Positions 52,397-60,683 of a stretch of DNA of 64,000 nucleotides are shown here, piece after piece. The number at the start of each line of letters is the position of its first letter. Positions within the stretch are counted from its first letter, which is position 1. The translations under genes and the position numbers were made by a program. The DNA comes from JBJHBP01 sp050485645 (GTDB taxonomy: Bacteria > Pseudomonadota > Gammaproteobacteria > Steroidobacterales > Rariloculaceae). The stretch is taken from contig JBJHBT010000013.1 of NCBI GenBank assembly GCA_050485645.1, positions 40,337 through 104,336 of the forward strand, written 5' to 3'. The notes beneath the pieces are model-generated. The model ran no database searches. It had not been told where the DNA came from and worked only from the letters and a program-made list of their open reading frames with translations.

Positions 52397-54152
52397 AGCG
52401 CATCAGCGCCACGCCGTTACTCTTCGTGACCACGCCTTCGCGCAGGCGATAATCGAAGCGCATCGTGCCGTTGTCCAGGTCATCCTCGAAGTGCAGGTTC
52501 CTGACGCGGCCATGACCATCCCGGTCGATCTCGGTGAGCGCCAGATCGTGCGTGGACACGATGCCGATTGCGCCGCGGTTCAGGAACGCGCGTACCACCG
52601 CTTCGGCGCCGACAAGACGGTCGCGCGAGTTCGTGCCCTGGAGGATCTCGTCGAGCAGGAACAACAGCGGCGGTGAGCCGCCGCACAGTGTCTGGATGCT
52701 GCGCAGTCGGGTGATCTCGGCAAAGAATCGCGAACTGCCTTCGTGCAGCGAGTCGTTCACGCGAATGCTCGCACCCACCTGCAGTGGCGTGAGCTTCATG
52801 GATTTCGCACGCACCGGGGCGCCGGCCATGGCGAGCACGGTGTTGAGGCCCACGGCACGCATCAGCGTGCTCTTGCCGGACATGTTGGAGCCGCTGATCA
52901 GCAGCAGTCGCACGCCATCCGTGATGCTCACGTCGTTCTTCACGCAGCGCTGGTCCGACAGCAGTGGATGACCGAGCCCTTCGGCGTGCAAAGCCGCTTC
53001 CCCTGACAGCAATTCCGGGAACGCATCCTCAGGATGTTCGAAATGCCAGGTGGCAATCGACAGCAGCGCCTCGAACTCGCCGACCGCATCGAGCCAGTCC
53101 GGCAGAGCCTGTCCGTGACGGCTTCTCCAGGCTTCGGCCAGGCGTGCGGCGTGTACGGAATACATCAGCGGAATGTCGAGCACGCGCAGTATCGGATTGC
53201 GGCGCGATTCGATGAGCTGGCCGGCGGTGAGCAGGCCGGTGAGCGACCGTGAAGCGTTCGGCTGCCGCAGCCGCGCCGTCAGCGTCCGCAGCGCCGGCGC
53301 CTGGAACGCCTGCTGTTCCATGCGCCGCAGCAGAGCCTGAAGCAGTTCCAGATCACTGAGTGCGCCCTCGGTGGCTGACAGCGTGGATTGCAGCCGACTG
53401 CGCAATGCCGCCATCACCGCCAGCTGTATCAGCAGCACGGTCAGCAACGGGGCCAGCAGGCCACTCAGCGTCCATGCGACGATGGCGGCAATCAGCAGTG
53501 CCGGCAGCGCCCACGCCACCGGCGCGATCCAGCGCTGTGTGAGCTGGTTCGGTTGCTGCGCCCAGTGCCTGAGAGCATCGCTGTCCAGCGTCATGACGTC
53601 GCTGTCGCCGGGCGTCGCCCAGCGCTCGCGAAAATCCACGGCGGGCGCCAGCTCCGCCGCCGCCTGCTGTCGGTGCATGATCGTGTCGGTGTCGGCCGGG
53701 GCCAGCAGCCAACCGGCCAGGGTCCGTTCGCCGATCGGGGTGCGTGCAACGGACAGCAGTTCGAACAGCCCACCCGCACCGAATAGATCCAGGTCCGCCG
53801 CATAGACATGATGCGCATCGTTGAACTGCTCGCCCTGCCGACCGTGGCCGGCCCATTCGTAGTCGATGCGCTTCAGTCCGTTGCGATGGAACGCCGCCGC
53901 GCGTCGCGCGCGGGCGCGTGCACGGCGTACGCGGCCGTGGTGGACGACCGTCGCCACGAAGGCGGTGGCCGGTAGCAGCAGCCACCAGGGTGAGAACGCC
54001 GACAGCTGTATGGACCACCATGCACCGATCGCGAGCAGCGCGAACAGAGCCAGGCGCACCGCGCCCAGTCGCGCGAAGCGCTTCTCCAGCAGGGTCAGCT
54101 GCTGCTCGCGGGCGCCGAGGCGCGTGCGATATTCCTCGGCGGGGTTGTTCAC
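52377..54152 (-). CDS. membrane-anchored MutS-like ATPase
   Basis: This is 591 residues. The N-terminal part has two hydrophobic segments (about 32-50 and 55-70) and two more near 205-248, then MutS core-like helices and the ABC-type ATPase: Walker A GSNMSGKST (421-429), a glycine-rich signature region, Walker B LLFLLDE (496-502) followed by LQGTN, and the D-loop His in STHDLAL. It lacks the mismatch-binding domain I (no Phe-x-Glu), so mismatch repair is unlikely. Relatives are found near many unrelated genes; the substrate is unknown. Confidence 0.82.
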   Translation of the reverse strand: MNNPAEEYRTRLGAREQQLTLLEKRFARLGAVRLALFALLAIGAWWSIQLSAFSPWWLLLPATAFVATVVHHGRVRRARARARRAAAFHRNGLKRIDYEWAGHGRQGEQFNDAHHVYAADLDLFGAGGLFELLSVARTPIGERTLAGWLLAPADTDTIMHRQQAAAELAPAVDFRERWATPGDSDVMTLDSDALRHWAQQPNQLTQRWIAPVAWALPALLIAAIVAWTLSGLLAPLLTVLLIQLAVMAALRSRLQSTLSATEGALSDLELLQALLRRMEQQAFQAPALRTLTARLRQPNASRSLTGLLTAGQLIESRRNPILRVLDIPLMYSVHAARLAEAWRSRHGQALPDWLDAVGEFEALLSIATWHFEHPEDAFPELLSGEAALHAEGLGHPLLSDQRCVKNDVSITDGVRLLLISGSNMSGKSTLMRAVGLNTVLAMAGAPVRAKSMKLTPLQVGASIRVNDSLHEGSSRFFAEITRLRSIQTLCGGSPPLLFLLDEILQGTNSRDRLVGAEAVVRAFLNRGAIGIVSTHDLALTEIDRDGHGRVRNLHFEDDLDNGTMRFDYRLREGVVTKSNGVALMRSIGLDV

Positions 54153-54180
54153 GAATGGCGGTCTGTGCGGGGAGCCCGTG

Positions 54181-55632
54181 TCAGGATTTCGCGATGCTGA
54201 CGACCTGCGGCTCCATGTAGCTCTTCAGTCCGACGATGGAGTAGGTGCGTCCGAGGCCCGATTCCTTGGCGCCGCCGAAGGGCACGAATGCCGACGTGGC
54301 TCGATGCTGGTTCACCCATGCGGTGCCCACTTCCAGCCGCATCGCGATGTCGCGACCGCGTTCGGGATTGCTGGTCCACACCGAACCGCTGAGCCCGAAG
54401 CGCGTGTCGTTCGCGCGCCGGATCGCATCTTCAAGGTCCGTGTAACGCAGAATCGGCACCACCGGTCCGAACTGCTCTTCGCGCACCAGGCGGCTGTCTT
54501 CGGCAATGTCGGCCACCAGTGTTGGCGGAACGAAGTAGCCCGGACCCTCTGGCACGTCGCCGCCGGTGAGCAGGCGCGCGCCGCTGAGCTTCGTGTCTTC
54601 CAGAATCGACAGCACCTTCTCATATTGCATGCGGTTCTGTAGCGGACCCAGCTGTGTTTGCGCATCCAGGCCGTTGCCCAGGCGCGTCTGCCGCGCTTCC
54701 TCGACGAGCGCATCGCACAGGGCGTCGTAGATGCTGTCGTGCGCGTAGATGCGCTTGATCGCCATGCACACCTGCCCGCTGTTGACGAAGGCGGCAAAGA
54801 ACAGTTTCTTCGCGATCCCTTTCGGGTCGACATCGTCGAGGACGATGGCGGGATCGTTGCCGCCCAGTTCCAGCGTGACGCGTTTCAGCGTGCCGGCGGC
54901 GCTGGCGAGTACCTTCTTGCCGGTGGCCACCGAGCCGGTGAATGAGATCTTGTCGATGAGCGCGTGCTCGGTCATCAGCTGTCCGAGATCGTCGCCGCCG
55001 GCCAGCACGTTCACCACGCCCGGCGGAAAGAATCGCGCCGCGACTTCACCCAGCTTGAGCGTGGACAGCGGCGTATACGGCGATGGTTTGAGGATGGCCG
55101 TATTGCCGGTGTACAGGGCCGAGGCCAGCGGACCCAGTGCCAGGGTCACCGGTGCGTTCCACGGCGTGATGATGCCGGCCACGCCCAGCGGACGATAGTG
55201 CAGTTCGATGCGGCTGCTGTCGTTGTCGATCAGCACTTCCACCGGGATCGGGATGTCGGTCATCTCATCGGACTGCACCGTGCCGCGATCGATCTCGGCA
55301 ATCGCCTGCACCAGCGGTTTGCCCTGCTCGCTGGTGAGCAGGGTGGCGAGGGCGTCCTGGTCGTCACGCAGCGCCGCCGTGAACGCCTTGATGCGTTCGC
55401 GCCGGTCCGCGTAGCCCAGCGCCTGCCAGGCCGGCAACGCGGCGCGGGCCGCGGTCACGGCTTCCTCCAGCTCCGCGCGCCCGGCGCTCGGGCAGCGGGC
55501 GAATACGGCGCCGGTGGCGGGGTTGATCACGTCCAGCTGCGCGGCGGTGGTGCGCGCATGACCGGCGATCAACAGCGAGAAATCGGTTCTGAGCGCGGCT
55601 TGCTGCTGCAGCGCTTCGGCGCGTCTTGCCAT
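54181..55632 (-). CDS. NAD(P)-dependent aldehyde dehydrogenase
   Basis: This is about 483 residues of the ALDH superfamily. Catalytic Cys289 lies in NSGQVCM, Glu255 in LELGG, Asn159 in TPWNAP and the cofactor motif in FTGSVATGK. It oxidises an aldehyde to the acid. Divergence from ligC and the aromatic context suggest an aryl-aldehyde (vanillin-like) substrate, but this is inference. ATG 55632 has GGAGG 11 bases ahead; ATG 55650 is also in frame and would add 6 residues. Confidence 0.87.
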   Translation of the reverse strand: MARRAEALQQQAALRTDFSLLIAGHARTTAAQLDVINPATGAVFARCPSAGRAELEEAVTAARAALPAWQALGYADRRERIKAFTAALRDDQDALATLLTSEQGKPLVQAIAEIDRGTVQSDEMTDIPIPVEVLIDNDSSRIELHYRPLGVAGIITPWNAPVTLALGPLASALYTGNTAILKPSPYTPLSTLKLGEVAARFFPPGVVNVLAGGDDLGQLMTEHALIDKISFTGSVATGKKVLASAAGTLKRVTLELGGNDPAIVLDDVDPKGIAKKLFFAAFVNSGQVCMAIKRIYAHDSIYDALCDALVEEARQTRLGNGLDAQTQLGPLQNRMQYEKVLSILEDTKLSGARLLTGGDVPEGPGYFVPPTLVADIAEDSRLVREEQFGPVVPILRYTDLEDAIRRANDTRFGLSGSVWTSNPERGRDIAMRLEVGTAWVNQHRATSAFVPFGGAKESGLGRTYSIVGLKSYMEPQVVSIAKS

Positions 55633-55803
55633 CGCGATTCGGGCCTCCATGGTCGTTCTGGGTCCGCAGGGGCTGTGATAACCTACAGCGCACAAATATA
55701 CACCATCGTTCCGCCGCCTCTTCGTCCGACATCATCATCGCCCGACGGCCGATGTCGGCGATGGGCCGCTGGACGGGTTTGCGCAGGTATTTCGGAGGAT
55801 CAG

Positions 55804-56745
55804 ATGAAGATCGTGATGGTTGGTCAGGGCGCTTTCGGGCGCAAGCACCTGGATGGACTGAAAAATATCGACGGTGTCGAGGTGGTCAGTCTGGTCGGGC
55901 GCAGTCAGGATTCCACCGAGGCCGTGGCGAAACAGTACGGCATCCCGCATTTCACATCCGATCTCGATGAAGCGCTGGCACAACCTGGTGTGGACGCCGC
56001 CATCATCACCTCGCCAACGCAGATCCATGCCGAACAGGCCGTGCAGGTGATGCGCGCCGGCAAGCACGTGGAAATCGAAATTCCGATCGCCGACTCACTG
56101 GCCGATTCGGAGAAGATCCATCGCGTGCAGAAGGAAACCGGGCTGGTGGCGATGGCCGGCCATACACGCCGTTTCAACCCCTCTCATCAGTGGATACATC
56201 AGCGCATACAGTCCGGCGAACTGCGGCTGCAGCAGCTGGTGGTGCAGACCTACTTCTTCCGCCGCAGGAACATCAATCTGGAAGGCAAGCCGCGCAGCTG
56301 GACCGATCATCTGCTCTGGCATCATGCCTGTCATACGGTTGATCTGTTTCAGTACCAGACCGGCGAGACCGCGTCCGACGTGTTCGCACTCCAGGGGCCG
56401 ACGCATCCGGAGCTGGGCATCGCCATGGACATGAGCATCGGCATGAAGACGCCATCCGGGGCCGTCTGTTCGCTGTCGCTGTCGTTCAACAACGAAGGCC
56501 CGCAGGGCACGTTCTTCCGCTACATCTGCGACAACGGCACCTACATCGCCCGCTACGACGACCTTGTGGACGGCAACGAGAAGCCCGTCGACCTCAGTGG
56601 CGTGGCGGTCTCGATGAATGGCATCGAGCTGCAGGACCGCGAGTTCGTGGCCGCGATACGTGAAAAACGCGAACCCAATGCCAGTGTTGCGCAGGTGCTG
56701 CCGGCGATGCAGACGCTGGATCGCCTGGAGAAGTCACTGAAATGA
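55804..56745 (+). CDS. ligC: LigC-like 4-carboxy-2-hydroxymuconate-6-semialdehyde dehydrogenase
   Basis: This is 313 residues of the Gfo/Idh/MocA fold. The Rossmann GQGAFGRKH opens the protein; the usual EKP motif is replaced by EIEIPIADS (90-98). Phrases such as GHTRRFNPSHQWIH, QTYFFRRRN, SWTDHLLWHHACHTVDLFQYQ (21; split as SWTDHLLWHHA and CHTVDLFQYQ) and FFRYICDNGTYIARYDDLV match my knowledge of LigC from Sphingobium SYK-6. LigC turns the ring-cleavage product of protocatechuate (in its hemiacetal form) into 2-pyrone-4,6-dicarboxylate. GGAGG is 6 bases ahead of the ATG. It overlaps ligI by 4 bases. Confidence 0.88.
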   Translation: MKIVMVGQGAFGRKHLDGLKNIDGVEVVSLVGRSQDSTEAVAKQYGIPHFTSDLDEALAQPGVDAAIITSPTQIHAEQAVQVMRAGKHVEIEIPIADSLADSEKIHRVQKETGLVAMAGHTRRFNPSHQWIHQRIQSGELRLQQLVVQTYFFRRRNINLEGKPRSWTDHLLWHHACHTVDLFQYQTGETASDVFALQGPTHPELGIAMDMSIGMKTPSGAVCSLSLSFNNEGPQGTFFRYICDNGTYIARYDDLVDGNEKPVDLSGVAVSMNGIELQDREFVAAIREKREPNASVAQVLPAMQTLDRLEKSLK

Positions 56746-57623
56746 GCAGGGAGATTCCGGTATGCATGGCACCCGATCCGGATACGCGCACGCCGACGTA
56801 CAAGGCGCCGCCGGGCGCGTGTGACGCGCACTGCCATATTTTCGGCCCCGGGCATCGCTATCCCTATGCGCCGGACCGAAGCTACACGCCGCCCGACGCC
56901 CCGCTGGAACGCTTCATCGAACTGCAGAAGACGCTGGGTCTGGAGCGCGCGGTGCTGGTCAACGCCAGCTGCCACGGCAGCGACAACACGGTGATTCTCG
57001 ACGCCATCGCAGGCAGCGGTGGCAGATACCGTGGCGTGGCGAATGTCGATGTAGGCATCACCGATGCCGAGCTTCAGCGGCTGCATGACGGCGGCGTGCG
57101 CGGCATACGATTCAATTTCGTGCAGCACCTGGGTGGCACGCCTGATCTGGGTGATTTCGATCGCCTGGTGCATCGCGTCGCGCCGTTGGGCTGGCACGTG
57201 GTGCTGCATTTCGATGCCAGGGATCTCCTTCAGTTCGACAGCCTGCTGCGAAAGTTGCCGGTGGCGTTCATCATCGATCACATGGGCCGCGTACCGACCA
57301 GGGACGGACTGGATCAGGAGCCGTTCAGAATTCTGCTCAACGCGCTGCGTCTGGACAACGCATGGGTGAAGATCTGCGGTGCGGAACGGATTTCCTCCGC
57401 CGGCCCGCCGTTCACCGACGCGGTACCGTTCGCGCAGGCCATTCTTGAGGTGGCCCCGGACCGCACGCTGTGGGGGACCGACTGGCCGCATCCCAATATC
57501 AAGAAGCACATGCCCAACGATGGCGACCTGGTCGACCTGATCCCGTTATTCATGCCGGACGAATCACTGCAGCAGAAGGTGCTGGTCGAGAACCCGCAGC
57601 GGCTGTACGGATTCACCGCATGA
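56742..57623 (+). CDS. ligI: LigI-like 2-pyrone-4,6-dicarboxylate lactonase
   Basis: This is 293 residues of the amidohydrolase superfamily (a beta/alpha barrel). Signature residues: HCH at 30-32 in CDAHCHIFGP, His180 in IIDHMGR, and Asp247 in LWGTDWPHPN. LigI hydrolyses the pyrone made by LigC to 4-oxalomesaconate and needs no metal in SYK-6. Its ATG overlaps the ligC stop (ATGA), so they are translationally coupled, giving two consecutive steps. The following lyase steps are not in the window. Confidence 0.9.
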   Translation: MSREIPVCMAPDPDTRTPTYKAPPGACDAHCHIFGPGHRYPYAPDRSYTPPDAPLERFIELQKTLGLERAVLVNASCHGSDNTVILDAIAGSGGRYRGVANVDVGITDAELQRLHDGGVRGIRFNFVQHLGGTPDLGDFDRLVHRVAPLGWHVVLHFDARDLLQFDSLLRKLPVAFIIDHMGRVPTRDGLDQEPFRILLNALRLDNAWVKICGAERISSAGPPFTDAVPFAQAILEVAPDRTLWGTDWPHPNIKKHMPNDGDLVDLIPLFMPDESLQQKVLVENPQRLYGFTA

Positions 57624-57640
57624 GCCGTCGCGAACGACGG

Positions 57641-57665
57641 GCCGCTACCAACGACAGGTAGCGGC
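57641..57665. terminator. hairpin between ligI and the convergent membrane operon
   Basis: A 9-bp perfect stem (GCCGCTACC with its complement) and a 7-base loop, in the 52 bases between converging genes. There is no T tract. Confidence 0.45.
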
Positions 57666-57675
57666 AGGCGACTGG

Positions 57676-58149
57676 TTACAGATAAGCGATCAGTCGGCCG
57701 GTAACCACCGCGAAGCCCCAGAAGGTCAGCGAGCCCACGGCCAGCAGCGTGCCGGTGGACGTGACCCTGCCGGCGACATCCCAGCTGGCCGCGTCGCGTT
57801 TCAGCACCCTGTGCAGCCAGGCCAGATTGACCGTGCCCAGTGCGATGAACAGCATCTTGGTGAGGAACGGTCCGTTGCCGATGTAGTAAGTCGGCTGCGT
57901 CACGAACAGCGACAGCCCGGAAATCAGGTTGATCGTGAAACCCACCCAGGCGATCGGCATGAAGCTGCGCAGCGCCGTATAGGAAATGCCCGAATACAGG
58001 CCGAGCAGACGCACGCTGACTACGATCACAACCCCGACGATGGTCGCAAGGCCCAGTGAATGCGCGCCCAGCATCACTGGCCAGCCGTATAGTGAGAAAC
58101 TCACCATCTCGGCGTACCACGTCGACTCCAGCCAGTTCAGAAAACCCAT
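57676..58149 (-). CDS. four-helix membrane protein, GxxNxxSG family (copy A)
   Basis: This is 157 residues, almost entirely four hydrophobic helices. Shared motifs with three other proteins in this cluster are: GWP, then His30 in GAHSLGLA, RLLGL, GFTINLISGLSLF, a Lys (TKMLF), and VTGRLIAY at the end. It has no known domain that I can name with confidence. It is the last gene of a minus-strand operon after the 37-residue protein and copy D. Confidence 0.75.
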   Translation of the reverse strand: MGFLNWLESTWYAEMVSFSLYGWPVMLGAHSLGLATIVGVVIVVSVRLLGLYSGISYTALRSFMPIAWVGFTINLISGLSLFVTQPTYYIGNGPFLTKMLFIALGTVNLAWLHRVLKRDAASWDVAGRVTSTGTLLAVGSLTFWGFAVVTGRLIAYL

Positions 58150-58176
58150 GTCGGCTCCTGTCTCACGGCACGAACG

Positions 58177-58290
58177 TCAGTAGTGCCCGCGCTCACGGCG
58201 CACGACGCTTCTGTCCAGCCGAATCGCCAGCACCGCGACCAGCGCGAACAGGACCAGGTTGAGAATCAGTACCGGCATGAAGACGTGCAT
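58177..58290 (-). CDS. 37-residue single-span membrane protein
   Basis: This small gene has a GGAGG site 7 bases before ATG 58290, and the ATG overlaps the stop of the larger membrane gene (ATGA). The protein is one hydrophobic helix (residues 5-24: MPVLILNLVLFALVAVLAIR) and a basic tail RRERGHY. Size, single helix, and position between two membrane-protein genes recall tiny oxidase subunits such as CydX, also 37 residues. There is no sequence match to claim. Confidence 0.72.
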   Translation of the reverse strand: MHVFMPVLILNLVLFALVAVLAIRLDRSVVRRERGHY

Positions 58291-59234
58291 CACAGTCCCT
58301 CCAGATAAGGGAGCAGGCGACCAAACAGCAGCACGCCTGTCCAGGCCAGCAGCGTGACCATCGCGAACACCTTGGCTGAGATGGCCGCATCCTGGCCGCC
58401 TTTCAGATTCCATACCCGGTCGAACACCGTGAAGTAGATGATGGCGATCCCGCCAATGACGATCAGCGCAATCTTGGGGTACATGCCCAGCGGCCGACCG
58501 ACGAACAGTGCGGTCTCGGACATGTAGAACATCATGCCGGTGGCGGTGTTCACCGCAAAGCCCAGTGCGCCCAGCGGCAGCATTCGGTGCACCGCCGAGA
58601 AGGGAATGACCTTTCCCACGCCCAGCACCCGCAGACAAACGAACAGCACCGTGCCGAACAGCAGGGCCATGCCGATGAAGTGCGCGACTTCCAGTGCCGG
58701 CCACATCCACAGATGCGTGTGCACCATGCCTGTGAGGGCGGCGGTGGGGCCGGGGCCGGGCTGCACCTCGACCGCACCGTCGGCCCAGATTTCCGGGTGA
58801 TTGATATGCCCGCCGGCACTGCCGGCGAGCGTGAGGAAGAGCAGGCTGATCACCGACAGCGAAAGCACCGCGACCATGACCCACGACGAAGGCCGCGCGA
58901 AGCGTCGGTACTGCCAGAGCGCAAACCAGGCGAACGCGCCGGTGAGTCCCACGAAGCAGAAGGCAAACAGCCCCAGATCACGGTGCGCCGCGATCGCAGC
59001 CGTCGACACGCCTTCGTTGTTGCTGATCAATACGGCCGAGGCGTGGCCGGTAATGAAGGTCGGAATGGCTAGCAGCGCCAGCACCAGAAACAGCACCAGA
59101 CTGGCACGTTTGAGGTCATCGCTTCGCCAGTAGTACGAGGCGAGCAGCAGGCCCAACGCGATGACCGTGCCGACCGACGGAAAATGATTCAGGACCAGAT
59201 GCCAGTGTGGTGCAGAACCGGGAAGCAGATCCAT
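58290..59234 (-). CDS. fused membrane protein: His-rich four-helix domain plus GxxNxxSG domain (copy D)
   Basis: This is 314 residues with about eight helices. Residues 1-145 have a His-bearing pattern (LNHFP, ITGHASA, AAHRDLGLF, GGHINHPE) like DUF2231-type membrane domains. Residues 170-314 carry the same motifs as copies A, B and C: MWP, His185 in EVAHFIGMA, LRVLGVG, GFAVNTATGMMF, a Lys, and FGRLLPY. It looks like the core of a membrane complex. First of the minus-strand operon. Confidence 0.75.
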   Translation of the reverse strand: MDLLPGSAPHWHLVLNHFPSVGTVIALGLLLASYYWRSDDLKRASLVLFLVLALLAIPTFITGHASAVLISNNEGVSTAAIAAHRDLGLFAFCFVGLTGAFAWFALWQYRRFARPSSWVMVAVLSLSVISLLFLTLAGSAGGHINHPEIWADGAVEVQPGPGPTAALTGMVHTHLWMWPALEVAHFIGMALLFGTVLFVCLRVLGVGKVIPFSAVHRMLPLGALGFAVNTATGMMFYMSETALFVGRPLGMYPKIALIVIGGIAIIYFTVFDRVWNLKGGQDAAISAKVFAMVTLLAWTGVLLFGRLLPYLEGL

Positions 59235-59489
59235 TCAACACGACTCCACAGGGTCGGAGGCTTCGCACAAGCCGCTGGACTTTACTGCACCGCGCGGACA
59301 TGTGCAATTTCGGTGCGCAGGCCACGTCATCGATGTCGGCGACGGCCTCGCAGCCGGGCTGACCGGTCGGTGCCCGCCGTGGATGCCGTCGCCGCTGGAA
59401 ATCGCTCGTAGTTGTACGTATGTCATAAACCCGCGCCTTGCATAAGACTGCGCCGACACGACGGGAGCGTCGTTCCGGAGCGATCTGCG

Positions 59490-59990
59490 ATGTGGATTTT
59501 TCAGGCACTACAGGACACGGCACTGGCGGCATTCGTGCGTGAGTCGCCATCCATGTGGGGATATACGGCGTTCCTGTCTGCGCATGCCATGGGACTGGCC
59601 ATTGCCGTTGGACTGAGTACCGTTGTGGCGCTGCGCATACTGGGGGTAGCACCTGGACTGCCGCTGCCGGCGATGCGCAGGCTGTATCCGTGGATCTGGT
59701 TCGGACTGATCCTCAATGCGCTGTCCGGTTTTGGTCTGTTCGTGGCCGCGGCCACCAATCTCGTGGTCCTGAACATATTCCTGATCAAGATGGCCATGGT
59801 CGTACTGGCGGTGGTTGCCACCTGGTGGCTCGGCCGCGTGACGTTTGTTTCCCCGGTTCAGGACGCTGCCGTTGTGCCGGGCCGGATCCGCCTGCTGGCC
59901 TGGATCACCTTGTTCCTGTGGCTCGCCGCCGTCGTGACCGGGAGACTGACCGGTTATCCGTACATGGTGCGCACGTTCCTGGGCATTTGA
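59490..59990 (+). CDS. four-helix membrane protein, GxxNxxSG family (copy B)
   Basis: This is 166 residues. It shares with copy A the His32 in SAHAMGLA, LRILGVAPGLPLP, GLILNALSGFGLF, Lys in LIKMA, and VTGRLTGYP. Its gene diverges from the copy D operon with about 255 bases between them. I start at ATG 59490 with GGAG upstream; a longer frame to 59412 adds a Cys/Arg tail. Confidence 0.75.
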   Translation: MWIFQALQDTALAAFVRESPSMWGYTAFLSAHAMGLAIAVGLSTVVALRILGVAPGLPLPAMRRLYPWIWFGLILNALSGFGLFVAAATNLVVLNIFLIKMAMVVLAVVATWWLGRVTFVSPVQDAAVVPGRIRLLAWITLFLWLAAVVTGRLTGYPYMVRTFLGI

Positions 59991-60012
59991 AGGATTGATT
60001 GGAGAAGCACGG

Positions 60013-60531
60013 ATGGAGAGGTTCGCCGAACTGATTTCCAGCGAGTCGCTCGCCTGGTTCCTGAATGCATACGACTGGAGCTGGCCGGTCTTCGAGATGA
60101 TGCACTTCCTCGGCATGGCGATGCTGATCGGCACGGTGGGGCTGGTCGATCTGCGTATTCTCGGTCTCATCCGCGGACTGCCGCTGGCGCACCTGTCAGT
60201 GTTCCTGAAGATCGGCGTTGCCGGTTTCATCGTCAACGCGATCACGGGCTACATCTTCGTGGCCGGCAATCCGGTCGGCGGGTCGCTGGATTACGTCGCC
60301 AATCTCGCGTTCCAGATCAAGCTGGTGCTGATGCTGCTCGCAGGCATCAATGTGATCGCGTTCTACTTCACCGGCATTGGCCGGGTGGTCCACGAGGGCG
60401 GGCCGGATAGTGATGCGCCGCGTGCGGCCAAGGTGCTGGCCGCGGTGTCGCTGCTGCTGTGGTTCAGCGTAATCTTCTTCGGTCGCATGATCATGTACAA
60501 CGACACGCTGCTGTACGCCCTCGGGATGTGA
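60013..60531 (+). CDS. four-helix membrane protein, GxxNxxSG family (copy C)
   Basis: This is 172 residues. The same set of motifs: SWP, His31 in MMHFLGMA, LRILGLIRGLPLA, GFIVNAITGYIF, Lys in QIKLV, FFGRMIMY. A longer frame would start with TTG at 59995 but GGAGAAG precedes ATG 60013. It is 22 bases from copy B, so the two are in one operon. It ends 150 bases ahead of ubiX. Confidence 0.75.
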   Translation: MERFAELISSESLAWFLNAYDWSWPVFEMMHFLGMAMLIGTVGLVDLRILGLIRGLPLAHLSVFLKIGVAGFIVNAITGYIFVAGNPVGGSLDYVANLAFQIKLVLMLLAGINVIAFYFTGIGRVVHEGGPDSDAPRAAKVLAAVSLLLWFSVIFFGRMIMYNDTLLYALGM

Positions 60532-60683
60532 TACCACAGTCCCGGCCCGGGCATGTGTGACGCAGGGGATATGGAACGCAACGGGATGTAACGCCAGAGA
60601 GCAGGTGACGCCACGACAGCGGCCGGGGCTGTCATCAGCTTCATCTGCGTGTAAGCTGCCCGCAGAACTGGCCGGGTAGTCTC

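Noticed and set aside
52377..54152. Canonical MutS mismatch-repair protein
   Set aside because: Only the ATPase half is MutS-like. The mismatch-recognition domain is missing and the N-terminus is hydrophobic.
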